Assembly: GCA_963169105.1 (NCBI GenBank)
Contig: OY720636.1
Span: 68,622,123 to 68,686,122 of the forward strand
DNA from: Ceriagrion tenellum
Taxonomy: Eukaryota; Arthropoda; Insecta; Odonata; Coenagrionidae
Direction of reading: 5' to 3'
Length of the DNA stretch: 64,000 nt
Of the stretch, positions 1 through 10,908 are shown piece after piece. The stretch's first letter is position 1. Each line of letters starts with the position of its first letter. Below the pieces are notes generated by a model, which saw only the letters and a program-made list of their open reading frames with translations, was not told where the DNA came from and made no database searches. Made by a program: the position numbers and the translations under genes.

Positions 1-846
1 TTACGCAACCTCCATTCCTCAACCGGTACCGCTTTACCATGGAGTTAAAGGAGAAACAGATGAGATTCTCTCCCCCTGAGAAACTTAAAAAGGAAAGCTA
101 GGAGTTTCGGTAGAACCAAACGAAACTAACCAACAGGAGCCACCGCCTGCTTAACTTTTATTTTTTCAAATCGATTCAACCCGTGTTATTGCACCTTATC
201 TCTTATCGTCAACACGGGACTGAAATTGGATACGACTCTCCCCTTCCACCGATTGACTCGGCAGATTGTCCTCTCAGACCGCGTAAGAAAATGAGAGTCA
301 ATGGAAAGAGAACGACGAAATAAAACGAACTGAAGAGCGGTGTGCGCGCGCGCACTCACTGGTAATGAAGTGGAACGTGCGGTTTTTCGGAGAGTGGGGA
401 CAGGAAGTAAAGGAGGGAGAAAGAAGTGTGGGAGATACATTTGTAAGCAGCGGAGGAGGGAGAGGGAAAAAGGGATGCGTAAGCAGGCACACGCTGGTCC
501 GGGCTCGGGGAAAAAGTACGACCGGCAGGAATCAAGAGGCTTAATCGCATCCCTTTCATCTACATGGATGGAATTCCCGAAAGGCTGCTTCACACCGAAC
601 GTATGCACATAACTTAAGGACGTAACGCAAACCGTCGTGAGGCGCAGAAAGGGACAGTTCTCACTTAGCCGCATTTTCTTTACCGCGTCATTCGTTCTAA
701 GGATTGGCGTTTGCATGTGCCATTTACAATGGATGTTAGATAGTTATTTAGTAATATTAGTAGTTCATACTATAAGATTTTGGCATTAGTTATACCGATG
801 GCAGACTTTCATAATCAATCAGAAGAATATGAGGAACCGACCAGTT
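1..846. other. Unassigned flank with a purine-rich patch
   Basis: No recognisable gene. A minus-strand open frame at 186-716 reads mostly Ser, Pro, Leu and Phe across a purine-rich patch at about 370-520 and resembles no family I know. A perfect 14-bp palindrome of alternating purine and pyrimidine, GTGCGCGCGCGCAC, lies at 342-355 and could adopt Z-DNA. Confidence 0.4.
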
Positions 847-964
847 GGCACATGTTTTATACGCAACAAATCGTTCTATAATGAAAAGAAATGCTGAACA
901 ACTGTCACCCATGTGAATAAATTTCAAAATTACTTGTGACCTTTCTGCAGTGTTTCATTCTTAG

Positions 965-1003
965 TTGACCGGTTTCGTCGCATGGGCGACATCATCAGGT
1001 CAA
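965..1003 (-). ncRNA. Hammerhead-ribozyme-like core, left arm of foldback i
   Basis: Read on the minus strand, the order is TTGAC, CTGATGA, one extra T, stem II GTCGC/GCGAC around loop CCAT, GAAA, then CCGGTCAA. CTGATGA and GAAA are the two invariant hammerhead blocks, and stem II pairs perfectly over 5 bp. TTGAC and GTCAA could form stem I. That register would put a G at the cleavage position, which canonical hammerheads do not use. The alternative register uses the palindrome ACCGGT as a dimeric stem III and leaves stem I poorly paired. The core is clear; catalytic ability is doubtful. Confidence 0.5.
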
Positions 1004-1194
1004 TAGATTCTGTTTGTTGCAGAATATATACAATTCAGGAAAGGGGGAGGCAGGGATAATGTGGTGGGGGATGGGATGTGAGGGAACGGTGGAAGGTAGG
1101 AATGGGCGCAAAAGGCTCACATCCCATCCCCCCACCCCATCACTTTGCCTCCCCCTTTCCTAATTTGTATATATTCTGCAACAAATTAAATCCA

Positions 1195-1236
1195 CGCACC
1201 TGATGATGTCACCCATTTGACGAAATTGGTCGACTA
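1195..1236 (+). ncRNA. Hammerhead-like core, right arm of foldback i (decayed)
   Basis: CTGATGA at 1200-1206 is followed by GTC/GAC pairing around ACCCATTT, then GAAA at 1222-1225. The palindrome seen in the left arm is changed to ATTGGT, so this copy is more diverged. It points away from the centre, like its partner. Confidence 0.4.
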
Positions 1237-1535
1237 AGACTAAGAATAAAACATTATAAAAAAGTACCAAGTAATTTTGAAATTTATTCAGAATGGATTT
1301 TCACAAAGTAAAGTCTGTCACTATCGAATTTGTCACCCATGTGCCGATCACGAGATGAAGCTGTTGTATTTTATCGTCATTAAGTAAAAGGCAAATTTAC
1401 TCAAACATTAGTCCTATGTGTTTAAAAGAGAGTCCTCAAATAACTTGGTAATCCTTAAAATGATAAACAACTTCAACGATAGCAAAAGCAAGTCTTAAAG
1501 TATCTCCAGTTTTCCAGGCGAAGTGATTTGAGGCT

Positions 1536-1712
1536 GAAGAGATATCTGCTTTCCATCCGGATAATTAAGTCACTCAGCACCGACGTGTCGAAGGCTAAGT
1601 TGGTCATCGTCTTCAGGGTGAATCTGGTAGAAAATTTCAATCCGAGGCTTAGCCTTCGAAACGTCGGGGCTGAACGTCACTGCAACCCGGTGGGAAACCC
1701 GAAATCTCTTTC
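1536..1712. repeat. Foldback repeat ii, with hammerhead-like arms
   Basis: The arms at about 1536-1605 and 1645-1712 are reverse complements. CAGCACCGACGTGTCGAAGG on the left matches CCTTCGAAACGTCGGGGCTG on the right, and the outer parts (a GAAGAGAT-like string, then TTTCC, then CCGG) also pair. The left arm holds a fuller hammerhead signature on the minus strand. The right arm keeps GAAACGTCGG at 1658-1667 but has lost CTGANGA. It has no protein-coding content. Confidence 0.75.
1578..1620 (-). ncRNA. Hammerhead-like core with canonical stem I and stem III geometry
   Basis: On the minus strand CACC precedes CTGAAGA, which fits the CUGANGA consensus (1616-1610). The 3' side reads GACACGTC followed by GGTG, where the consensus would be GAAACGTC. 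CACC and GGTG pair as stem I, ACGT is a palindromic stem III suited to dimer formation, and the cleavage dinucleotide would be UC. Stem II is poorly paired here, and GAAAC is mutated to GACAC, so this copy is probably dead. The right-arm copy retains GAAACGTC. Confidence 0.45.
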
Positions 1713-1749
1713 TCATGTGGCGAGTCAATGAGCGCTCAATATTTGGGAA

Positions 1750-2920
1750 AATGGGTCATAGATCATGCAATTTAATAAAGTCAACCATTTTCACTTCCAT
1801 TTATTTAATTTTGGAATATTACAAGAATAGATCTATTGTCTACCTTAGTTGACTTTTCTTGAAGGAATTACTAGTCTTGGGCCATGAAGTCTTGAGCAAT
1901 CAATTACTTCATGCGAGTTTGTGCAATATCCATTAGCCACCGTACCCTTTGTTGTTAATATTATGAAAACGTACGTATACAGCAAAATGACGTGACCAAA
2001 TATTGAAACTCGAATGTTTAGAATGGGGTCTTTCTGGAATTTTAGGCTAATTTTCTTTGCATACAAAATCTTTTACGAATTTAAAATGACTAATGACTGA
2101 GTAACTGGACAATGTATTTCCGAGAACAGGCAACTTACCTAGTAAAAATAATAACTTTAACATTACGATTTTTTCCAACGATTGATATTAAAGATACGAG
2201 TAACTGCAAACTTAGGCAATTTTACGTTACGCCCTTAATTTATCTCAATGTTCAATGAAAACGAGACTGGGGAGGAATGGGACAGCTGAGATGAGGATAC
2301 GAGCCGGTGACTGAGAGAGGCGGTTGACGTCGACAGCATTGCATCACAGCTTAGCGGAGAGTGACGCTCATAAATGACGCTAAGTGCACTCCATTACTCA
2401 TGTGAGTAACTACGTGAATCCTCGAGAACCTCTCAAGAAGGGGGAAAACACTCCAGCCACTCATTGTCCTCATCTGGGAATATGGAAATTGAGAGAGGAA
2501 TGCGCGACGGATTTTGAAAGCCCAATTATCTGAGGATTGAGGACCACAAAGCATGGCTTATCTGCTTTTATCGGGAATAAATTTCCTCCTTACTTATTTA
2601 AACAGCGATTATATATTTAACAACTGCAAAGTGCAATACATCAAAAGTAATATAATTTGCTCTCCTTCAAGACGTCATCTACCACAGAATGCAATGCATA
2701 AATGGCCGTAAAATTCTTATTAAAGCACAGTCTTTCAGGCTTCCATACCATTTGGTTACAACTGAAAACGAAGTAAGTGTTGTACTTTTAAAAGTTTACA
2801 TGCAAACAACCCCGGAAGACAGCTGATCTTTACCTCACGGAGATGAATAATGGAAAACATTTCATTTGAAAAGAGGGACTGATAAAATTTTGTATTTTCA
2901 GATTCCGATAGATTTTTACA
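1750..2920. other. No recognisable feature
   Basis: AT-rich sequence with short open frames in all directions. I see no repeat, RNA gene or family match. Confidence 0.4.
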
Positions 2921-2924
2921 CCTT

Positions 2925-3090
2925 CGGGATAAAGAGCCATCCGATGTGGCGGACTGAATTCTACACTTGAAATGCTCTCCACATGAGATCCAATAAAGGA
3001 AGGAGATTTCACTGAAAACCTTCTCAGCCGGGAATTGACCCGAGCCTTTGGAATAGAAAGCCAGTACTCTAGCCACCATATTCACCTTAT
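2925..3090 (-). repeat. tRNA-derived SINE, copy S1
   Basis: Minus strand. A box-A-like stretch, GGTGGCTAGAGTACTGG, begins near 3077. A degenerate box B, GGGTCAATTCCCGG, follows near 3043. A body with TGTGGAGAGCATTTCAAGTG then matches the tail of the best copy at 51152-51372. The box spacing is tRNA-like. It is old and carries no visible poly-A or target-site duplication. Confidence 0.6.
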
Positions 3091-3099
3091 CCCCTAATA

Positions 3100-5859
3100 A
3101 TTAACATTTTCCCCTCTATTATGTCATCAACTCCCGGTAATAATAACACTGTTTTGCCTAATTTGAGACTACTATCAGCATACATTGCATGATATTATTT
3201 AAGCATTTCAAATCAATTACCTGCAGTTTTTTTACAATAAACTAGAGAAACAAGCTCTGGACATATTCCTAGTGGTTAGAAATTGACCATGGTGTATGAC
3301 ATGAACGTGGGAAATGGTCTCATCTGCACTCAATAAACACTCGGGTGAGCGCACGAAAATACACCCGCTTCCACGGCACTTTCTCCCGGGAACTAGAAAC
3401 GCCGAGAGTTGGGGAGGAGAAAAGTTCAGGTGAATGTAATATAAAGAGTTAATTGTATTTTTTTCAACTTTCATATAAGCATTACCAATGCTATATGTTC
3501 CCATTTTTTTTACTTCCACAAAGTTTGGTGTAAGTTTGGCGAAAAACAACGGCATCAACAGATGACATGAATAAACTGCTAGTTGGAAATAATGGTTTAA
3601 AAAATGAACAGATTGAACAGGTTGTTTTGAAGAGTCAAGTTTCTGATTTTGTCACCAAGTAAGATAGCATAATTGAATGAGTCTTGAGGGAACACGTGTG
3701 TGATAACTTTACCCGTCTATTTTTGTTTGACTGAATAATGTGAAGAATGGTTAATGAGGAGAGCGGATGGAGTCTGACGAGGGAATCATAAGGGAAAAGG
3801 AGTCGCGCGACCAATTCCTAAATTCACACAATCATACTTGAAACCGTTAAACAATCCTCAAAAATCACAGCTGTTCGGAAGTCCGAGCAAAGAGCTAACG
3901 AAGATGAAAATACAGCACCTGTCTTTGCTCTTGTCTCTCCTCTCTCCGACCGCACCTGTCAAACAAAAGGCACTAACCAACGGTAGAAGGAGGACCCGTG
4001 CTCGAAAAAATGTTTGCTTGCTCGTTAATTTCGGCGCGAGAGGACGAGTCAAGTCCTTTTCATTAACATAGGCCCTTTCCCGGAATAGTCCGTAACTCTG
4101 ATTTTCCGTGTCCAAACAGGTGTCAAACTCTACCGGCGCAAAAGGACCGAGTCCAGTCAACCAGGCGTCGATATCAATTAGTCAATTTTTGAAACATGGT
4201 CCTGGAAATTAAAGTCTCAATAATGTGGGCTGATGGACACAAATAATCGTTAAATTATTCTTCGTCGTATGAATTCATTTACTTATACACCCAAACTAAA
4301 TCTGGTCTTCTATTACCGAATGACACCCATTGCTAGCTCAAAATATTATATTAATTGCACATAAAGTGAAATAAAGAAAAATCTAATTGAAATACGTTAT
4401 GGTAAGAATAACGCTGGATTATTTTGCTTCCTTCCAAATCCATGATTTTTACGTAAAACATGAGACCCATTTGATTATTTGAATTTCTCAGATAAGTTTG
4501 AAATAATAGCAATATAAAAATCAATACTTTTGCAGCCAAAAAAAGTAATTAACGCCTGCATTTCCATCCTTTCGCATATTCCTCTTCCATCCAATTTTTG
4601 TACATGGCTTTTAGCTCCAAATTTTTTTACACTAAGCTCCAAATATTATTTATTTCCAAAAAACCAGAAGAAAAGCAATGTGATTCAGCTGCATCTACCG
4701 CAATATAGGAGAAAATTAAGTCAGCCTTTTGAAAGGTTACGTGCCTCTACGTAGGAGTAGCTCCCATCACCATTCAAAACCAATTTCGCTTTTGAACGAC
4801 TAGGGTCTATTCTGACAGACGGAACGAATCATCATCTTTTGAGACACCAGCAACTTTCTGCGGTTAAATCCTTCAGAGGGTCAATTTGGAAAACGAATCT
4901 TTGGAGGCAATAACGACCTCAATCGAACATGATGGAATTTCAACGAATTTTGTCTCTCTGTACAGTAACGCCCGCCTCCTCAGAACACTAATGTGGGTCA
5001 TTATCTTTTTTCTACGCGCAATTATCTGTAATATGAGTCAAAAGGTCAACCGACCCCAATTGAATCCCGGTAATTTTTATGATTGGGCATTATTCCATCT
5101 CTTCGATAGCCGAAAGGTCATTTAAAATCAAGAAAAGCACACGCCAAGATTACGACTTTCATTCCAAGGCATTCCGGATCCTAATGCACTCCTACCCCAT
5201 TGGGAAATCGCAAGCATGGAGCAGATGAAATAGTATCTGTCATTATGAAGTTATAAGTAATGTGACATCGTTACACGACACGGATTTCTGAAATATGGAT
5301 AAAAAATTATGCCCATTAGGAGTAAGCAAGAAAAATTCCATTCGGATTCATTCAATGGACAAATACGAGTTTAATGAAGTCATTATAGGCAGGAATATCA
5401 CGACCACACATAAATTCAAGCAACCCTGTAATGATCCGAAAGGAAGCTGAAATGTCTAACCCCAGCAAATAAACATGACTCTCATGCATGGATAACTTAA
5501 GGTAAGTTATTTGGAAAATATTTTATGAATAAAAATTACATTGCTAGTAACTAGGAAGTTTACAGCTAATTCTCTAAGCACTAATTGGAACGATATATAT
5601 GAGTGACTAAAGGATAATGTAAAAAAATACGGAAGAAATTAATTCTAAAGCGCGTATGACATAGGTGGAAAAGTCAGAGGTGAAAAAACAAATAATCCCA
5701 TTGATAAGTGGAAGTTAAGATAGGTATTTGAAGAAAAAAACGTAAAAAAGAGAGATTTGCGATATATTTTAGCATATTTTCTGATATAATGAAGCACTGA
5801 ACGAAGATAAGGAGCATTGGCTCTTCCTTTGCAACATAGATCTTGATAGTCTTGCTATT
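3100..5859. other. No recognisable gene; AT-rich with one CpG-bearing unique segment
   Basis: Mostly AT-rich and featureless. The stretch 3770-4160 is richer in CG and less repetitive than its surroundings, which could mean a conserved non-coding element, but nothing in the sequence proves it. A B-box-like ATTGAATCCCGG near 5060 on the plus strand has no convincing box A. Confidence 0.35.
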
Positions 5860-6129
5860 GGTACTGACCTCTTGTAACTACTACGATGGGAATCACTTTC
5901 AGATCCTTGATTGAGAATTAGGGTCAATCTTTTATGTAAATTCAAAACTCATTTATTATTTGACAAACTTATCAATATCTTACGAACTCCAGCGTGCAAC
6001 GGTAGATCAGATCATGAGAATAAAAAAATAAAACTAGATTGTAGAATAATAAGGTTTAAAATGACGTTTTTCCTGAAATTAATGAGAGACTATGATGGCT
6101 GCGTTAAGATTTTGAAGTATGTTAGGTGA
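5860..6129 (+). pseudogene. LINE reverse-transcriptase C-terminal fragment (non-LTR)
   Basis: Translating from 5860 gives a decayed C-terminus of a non-LTR retrotransposon polyprotein. It begins with the thumb-domain signature LRWESL, continues through RIRVNLLCKF and NGRSDHENKKIKLDCR, and ends with FFLKLMRDYDGC before a stop at 6127-6129. Equivalent positions in intact insect LINEs read roughly LGWESL, R-L-LLYK, R-S-D-H, C-R-T and FFPRTIRDWN, so the order and spacing fit. Two stops lie in frame near the start (LL*LL and SDP*L). The catalytic YADD region is absent, so this is a 5'-truncated dead copy. It resembles the two fragments at 51912 and 62348 in layout. Confidence 0.7.
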
Positions 6130-7400
6130 CTGGTTAAGTAGCTGCTTTGTTGTTTTTCTCCCTAATGCATGTTTCTATATCTGCCGAGTAGGGCTAACAT
6201 CATGTTTTGTATGTTACCTTCAATACTCTTGTGTCACGTTTACATTGTTACATTTTAGACTTTTTACTAGTTTCTGTAGTATTTGTAGCATACCGATGGT
6301 GTGATGCTTGTTGGTGAAAGTAAATATCTTCACTGCAGTTCATGTTGGTGATAAGTCACTCCCTCCCAAACACACTTGAGGTAGATTTCAGGGTAATATT
6401 TAGATGTATATGAAGATAGGTACCCCACCCGCCATGCGATTTTGGGGCATGCTAAGTCAAATGAACCTAATTATTGGCGTAAACTAATGGAAGCTAGCTC
6501 TTTTTTGACACTCTTGGGCTCCTTCGCACACTATTAGACTATACGCAAGGCAACGGAAGGACTTGAATAAGAAAAAACGTCTTTAAGGAGTTCCTTAACC
6601 CCCTTTCGCTCCAATTCATTATACGGTCTGAGCAGCGCCGTCCCTTTGGACCATTCGCGTGCCTTCCCAGCAGACGGGCGGTTATGATTCAGTCGAAAAT
6701 TGATGCGCCAGCGTGGAAGGATGTCGCCTTGAATGCCAGAGTGCGACGCAAGGGGGGAATTCTCAGGTGCAGACTCCCAAAGTGATGCCTAACTGTTTTT
6801 AAGGAACCACGCGGGCAAGCGGCTCCATTTAACCCCTTCTCGATACATTTGTTAAGCACACACGAAAAGAAAAAAATAAGATGGGCCTCCTTTTTGCCGG
6901 TTTGGGCAAAGGTGGAGAACGATTTAGGTTGTGACAAGGACTTGAAAACATTGCCGAGATATTGAAAAAAAATCTCTATCTTCGAGTTCCACAGCAGTAT
7001 GGCATAGCAAGGAATTCTAAGCATTACAATTTTTGGAGAGAATGAACCAATGCAAAGTAGAATTCCTAAACTATTTGCAAATCGAAGTGGGAAGATGCCG
7101 GGTATGCCACCACGAAATTACAGAATGACACTATAAAGATGATCAAGGAGCCATAATGAAAGTAAGCCTGATTTTTCACCGCTCACAGCAATCAATATCA
7201 GTATTTCATGGTGGACTAAATACCTCTTTACTCGATACATTTTATTGTACATGAGACTGTATGAACTCTTTCATGTGGTAAAATGTAAAGTGTAAAATGG
7301 AAGTGATAAAAAATAGAAATTGAATCGTCGTTAAAAACAATTTTTTAATTGCCCATTAACTTTACGTAGAGTAATATATAGGGTGTGTCCACGAAAAATT
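6130..7400. other. No recognisable gene
   Basis: The first 150 bases may be 3' untranslated sequence of the LINE fragment just upstream. The stretch 6480-7030 is less AT-rich and holds a 111-codon minus frame (6689-7024) that I cannot relate to any family. Confidence 0.3.
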
Positions 7401-7446
7401 GTGAGTCAAAAGCGTGAATTTAAATGACGCAAATATAGGTTTCCAG

Positions 7447-8473
7447 CTTTTTTACGAGAGCTGCAAAAGAAAAAAATCGAGACGCATCTTTCATTTTACG
7501 ATCTTATAAACGGCTCATGAGTGTGTGCACCTCGACCAATGAGGGGTTCTCCCCATTTCATTCCAGATGAAGAAAGAAGAAGGAAAAGCATAAAAAAATC
7601 AACCGGGGACTTAAAACAAGACGGGGGCGTGAGGAAGGAGGGATATTCTTTGGGAGAGACGGGGGAAGGGAACGGAGAATGGGCGAAGGAAAAGAGATAA
7701 AATACGGAGGCAAGCATAAATTCACGCCTCGTCGAAGGAGGGAAGAGACGCGTGCGTTTGACAACCGGGTGTCTGGAGACGGGTTTTTAAGGGGAGGAAG
7801 GTGTTGACAGCGTGGTTCGGGGAGCGATATATTCATTTTCTTTATTTTCTCTCTCTTTTCCGGTCGGTTTCGGAGGCTGGGGAGTTGAGGAGCAGGTGAA
7901 CTGGATCATGAGGAAGAGTGGGGTGGGGTGGACGCTTGGAGAGGATGGGGAATGGGAGGGAGGAAGCGGGAAGGAAAGGGGGAGGGAGAGGGTGTGGGGT
8001 GGGAGGGAGAGGGAAGGCCCACTAAGAGTGTGGGCCACAAATGACTGGACACGTCAGAACAAATTTTAGGGTGCCTGTCAAGTGCCGGGCGGGCGGAAAG
8101 GTTTGGGCGCTCGAGGGAGATGGGAGGGAAGGCGAGATAAAGAGAGGAGGGTAGAACTAAAAGACCAGTGGCCGATCTAGAAGTATCCATATGGAAAAAT
8201 GGAGCATTGATAAAGAGGTATATTCGCCTGCATTGATGAATATATATTTGAAATAATTCATAATTAATTTTAATTTTAATGATATAAATGAAAAAACCGA
8301 GGAAATGATTTGATCACAGGTTGATTTTTTATCCTTAGCCATATTCTTTCTTCATCTGGAAGGAAATGGGGAGGATTCCTTTTGGATCGAGGTGCACTCC
8401 AATGAGCCGTTTAAAAGATCATCAAATGAAAGATGCGTCTCGATTTTATTCTTTTGCAGCTCTCGTAAAAAAA
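7447..8473. mobile_element. TIR element with a G-rich core
   Basis: Terminal inverted repeats of about 87 bp match well. The left arm at 7447-7535 contains ACGAGAGCTGCAAAAGA and GAGACGCATCTTTCATTT, and the right arm at 8387-8473 contains their reverse complements. Weaker similarity extends outward to about 7400 and 8515. The interior is not transposase. Between about 7560 and 8155 the plus strand is almost all purine with many GGG and GGGG runs, followed by an AT-rich spacer (8170-8340). The size (about 1.03 kb) and lack of coding suggest a non-autonomous DNA transposon or foldback element. I found no clear target-site duplication. Confidence 0.7.
7562..8155 (+). repeat. Purine-rich tract with quadruplex potential
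   Basis: Low-complexity GGA/GGGA sequence on the plus strand. The densest part (7918-8012) has more than ten runs of three or more G within about 95 bases, so intramolecular G-quadruplexes are plausible. The proline- and serine-rich open frames on the minus strand here come from this composition and are not genes. Confidence 0.7.
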
Positions 8474-8514
8474 GTAATGTGAATTTTTTATAGAAAACGA
8501 CGTAATTGGCGTTG

Positions 8515-8955
8515 ACGCAATAAAAGATATTTATGGGTCAAGAAATTATAACAAACTAATGAATCATTTATGATACAGAGGAACTGATGAGGATAATAGG
8601 AGGCGGCAGAATGACTTAAAACCTGACATGTATTCAGGTGATAGTGAAGTATTTTATTACCCCTACGAGGACATATCTTGCAAAAGGGCCACTTTAATAT
8701 AGAAATTTCATCCCAGGTCAACGTAGGTACCGGGTGATGCGATCATGCATCTTTATTTTCGATAATCACGCACTCATACAACGGCATACTCTCACTAATA
8801 GGAACACTCTCGGCCTCAAAGTGGAATGGCACTTCATCCCACACAGAAGACGTTTTTCGATCGTCATGAGGGAGAAAATGGGGTCATTAGTCGCGGAAAA
8901 ATACCCCGGGTATGAGGAAAGAGAACCCCGAAGGGTAGAATCGCACCAAAAAATC
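8515..8955. other. No recognisable feature
   Basis: Sequence of mixed composition between the TIR element and the CpG-rich segment. Short open frames only. Confidence 0.3.
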
Positions 8956-9480
8956 ATCAATTAGCGCTTTCGCGCAGCACCGCCGTTAGGTGGGAGGCCG
9001 ACCCAACAGAAAGACGCGAACGCCTACGAAGGAATACTACAACTCTATGGAGAGAAGGATCCCCGCATCGCACCGACGAGTAGATCGTAGATAGACACGT
9101 GGGGAGAGGGGGGGAATGGCAGGGTATTGCCGAAGGCGGCGAAAATAGGTGTAGGTGAGGTGTAGGAGAGGCCGGTTCAAAAAAAGGGTGAGAAGGAGGG
9201 CACGCGGAGCCTCCCACGGCGGCGGCGGCAACGGAAGGTGACAGCGGCGGGCCGAGGCGATAATTGGTGCCGTCCAATTCGCGCGGGTGAGCCAATCGCC
9301 GGGGCAAATGGGACGTCGCTTGTAAGGCCCTCTTCTGGGGCCCTCGAGGCGGTGGTTATAGATAGGGTGGAGAGGGCGGCAGGAGGCCGACATAGAGAGC
9401 CCGAGTTCACGAGGACCCCAAATCATTCGGCGACCATCTTCGGGGTGACTCGATCATGACGATCCCTGGGAGCCCCGTAA
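8956..9480. promoter_or_regulatory. CpG-rich segment with clustered CCAAT boxes
   Basis: GC content and CpG density jump relative to both flanks, with a GGC triplet run near 9220. Three CCAAT-type motifs fall within 34 bases: ATTGG at 9263-9267, CCAAT at 9274-9278 and CCAAT at 9292-9296. This resembles a promoter-proximal or CpG-island-like element. No downstream exon, TATA box or initiator can be tied to it. The minus frame at 9037-9426 (129 codons) spans it but looks compositional. Confidence 0.35.
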
Positions 9481-9571
9481 TTCACTTCGCGAGGGAAGGA
9501 AACGTTCATTTTCAAGGGCGACCCAAGGCTCTGTTGCTGACTGTAACAGTTATTGTGCCTGATCATGGGTA

Positions 9572-9940
9572 CATTATTTAGCGGAATAGCCGGCTGTCGT
9601 TTTCTTTCGGTACTCAGAGAAAAAAAATGTTCCGTAACTGAGGTGAATTTGTTATCCAACTGTGCAGCAACTGGACCGAAAGTGCGCTCAAGACTGTACT
9701 TAAATTGAAAAAACAGTACAGTTGGCCGCATACCACTCGACCACGGCATTTTTGCTGTACAGTTCTTGTAACAGCACACTTCCAGCACTGTAATACAGCA
9801 AAGTTTCAGTACAGTAACTGCACTATAATGCAGTACATCTTCAGTACAGCCCTCTCCGCAGTTTAGTCTCTACTGTACACTTCCAGTGCAAATCATCCTT
9901 CAACAATCACAATTCAATCACAATACTGTCCAGAACACCA
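9572..9940 (+). repeat. AGTACAG-rich dispersed repeat, copy A
   Basis: Closely matches the reverse complement of 17776-18133 along its whole length, from GCGGAATAGCCGGC at the left to ACAATACTGTCCAGAAC at the right. The distinctive feature is a scatter of CAGTAC, AGTACAG and CTGTAC hexamers: GACTGTACTT, CAGTACAGTTGG, GCTGTACAGTTC, CAGTACAGTAAC, GCAGTACATC, CAGTACAGCCC and CTACTGTACAC. There is no tRNA-like promoter and no terminal inverted repeat. The class is unknown; an LTR or Helitron fragment is possible. Confidence 0.75.
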
Positions 9941-10908
9941 TTAGACCTGTACCATACCAGATTACCTGTAGAACTATTTTGTTTAATACAAAGGAATGAC
10001 ATGAAAATGATTGCAAGGCAATCGAATCCTGGGTCAGGAATAAAAGTTTTTAGTGTGGAAAATACTGAGAGTTCTTTATTCTTCATCAATTCCGAGCTAG
10101 ATTTCTTTCTACACACCTAACTAAACGATATTAGTAAGTAGGCAACAGTAAATACTCATCGTAAAAGGAACAAGTTACCTCTTTGAAACTCACCGCTGAC
10201 CACCCAAACTTCTTGCCGAGCGATTGCGAAAGTAACTAACGATTTTATGAAAAGCTACATACATTAAGGCCAAGAAAAATGAAGGAGTTGGGCCGAGTAT
10301 ATTTTATTGAATGCCTGCATTTAATGCCAGCCGTTCACTCGTGGTTATTGTGGCCTTAATTACAAAAAAAAGTATTTGGTAAGATGTTTACTGCCTATCT
10401 CTCTCAAACCCCTTAGGCAATCCATGCAAAAGTAACTCTTTGAAGTCATAAGTGGGGTCAAAACCTCGGTTATTTCCTCAATTCACAAGATGCAGGGGGG
10501 TTTCTGTTTAGGAGCCAATAGCGGCAACATTCAGGCCATTTTGTGGAGAATAGAACATTCTCAACTGAATTCTGAAAGCTTAGGTTTCTGTTTTAAAATA
10601 AATTACTTGAACTGGGTCAAGGGTTAGATCCGCGGATAAGGTTCCTCGAGCTTACCTTCTTTGTACGTCGGTTGAGGACAATATTTTTTATTAACCAAAA
10701 CTAATTAGAATAAATGAAAAACATGTTGGATTCAAGTGAATAGCTGAAACGAATAATTCCATTAAATATTCAGAGAGAAACGCACGACACTTCTTGAACA
10801 AGGAATGTGCTCACAAGAAACATTTTATGACTGAGTGAGATACCTACTTGCATCCCCTCCAACTTTTACAGAGTAAACAGTACAGTCTTGGAAACATTTA
10901 TTATCACG
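9941..10908. other. No recognisable feature
   Basis: AT-rich; no open frame or repeat that I can assign. Confidence 0.35.

Larger units (their letters stand above)
847..1345. repeat. Foldback repeat i, with outward-facing hammerhead-like cores
   Basis: This is a long imperfect inverted repeat. The best paired part runs from 914 (reading TGAATAAATTTCAAAATTAC) to 1290 (its reverse complement). Weaker pairing reaches GGCACATG at 847-854 and CATGTGCC at 1338-1345. The centre (1035-1170) is itself palindromic, G-rich on the left and C-rich on the right. Each arm carries a CTGATGA...GAAA motif pointing outward: minus strand at 965-1003 and plus strand from 1200. There is no coding capacity, so it is a non-autonomous foldback element or a pair of pseudo-LTR remnants. 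A 13-base string, TGTCACCCATGTG, occurs directly at 903-915 and 1331-1343 but lies inside the arms, so I do not call it a target-site duplication. Confidence 0.85.

Noticed and set aside
186..716. 176-codon minus-strand open frame
   Set aside because: Not recognised; half of it covers a purine-rich patch. No splice or promoter context to support a gene.
903..1343. TGTCACCCATGTG at 903-915 and 1331-1343 as a target-site duplication of foldback i
   Set aside because: The inverted arms extend beyond or include these strings, and related CACCCAT text recurs in the core loop, so it is internal to the element.
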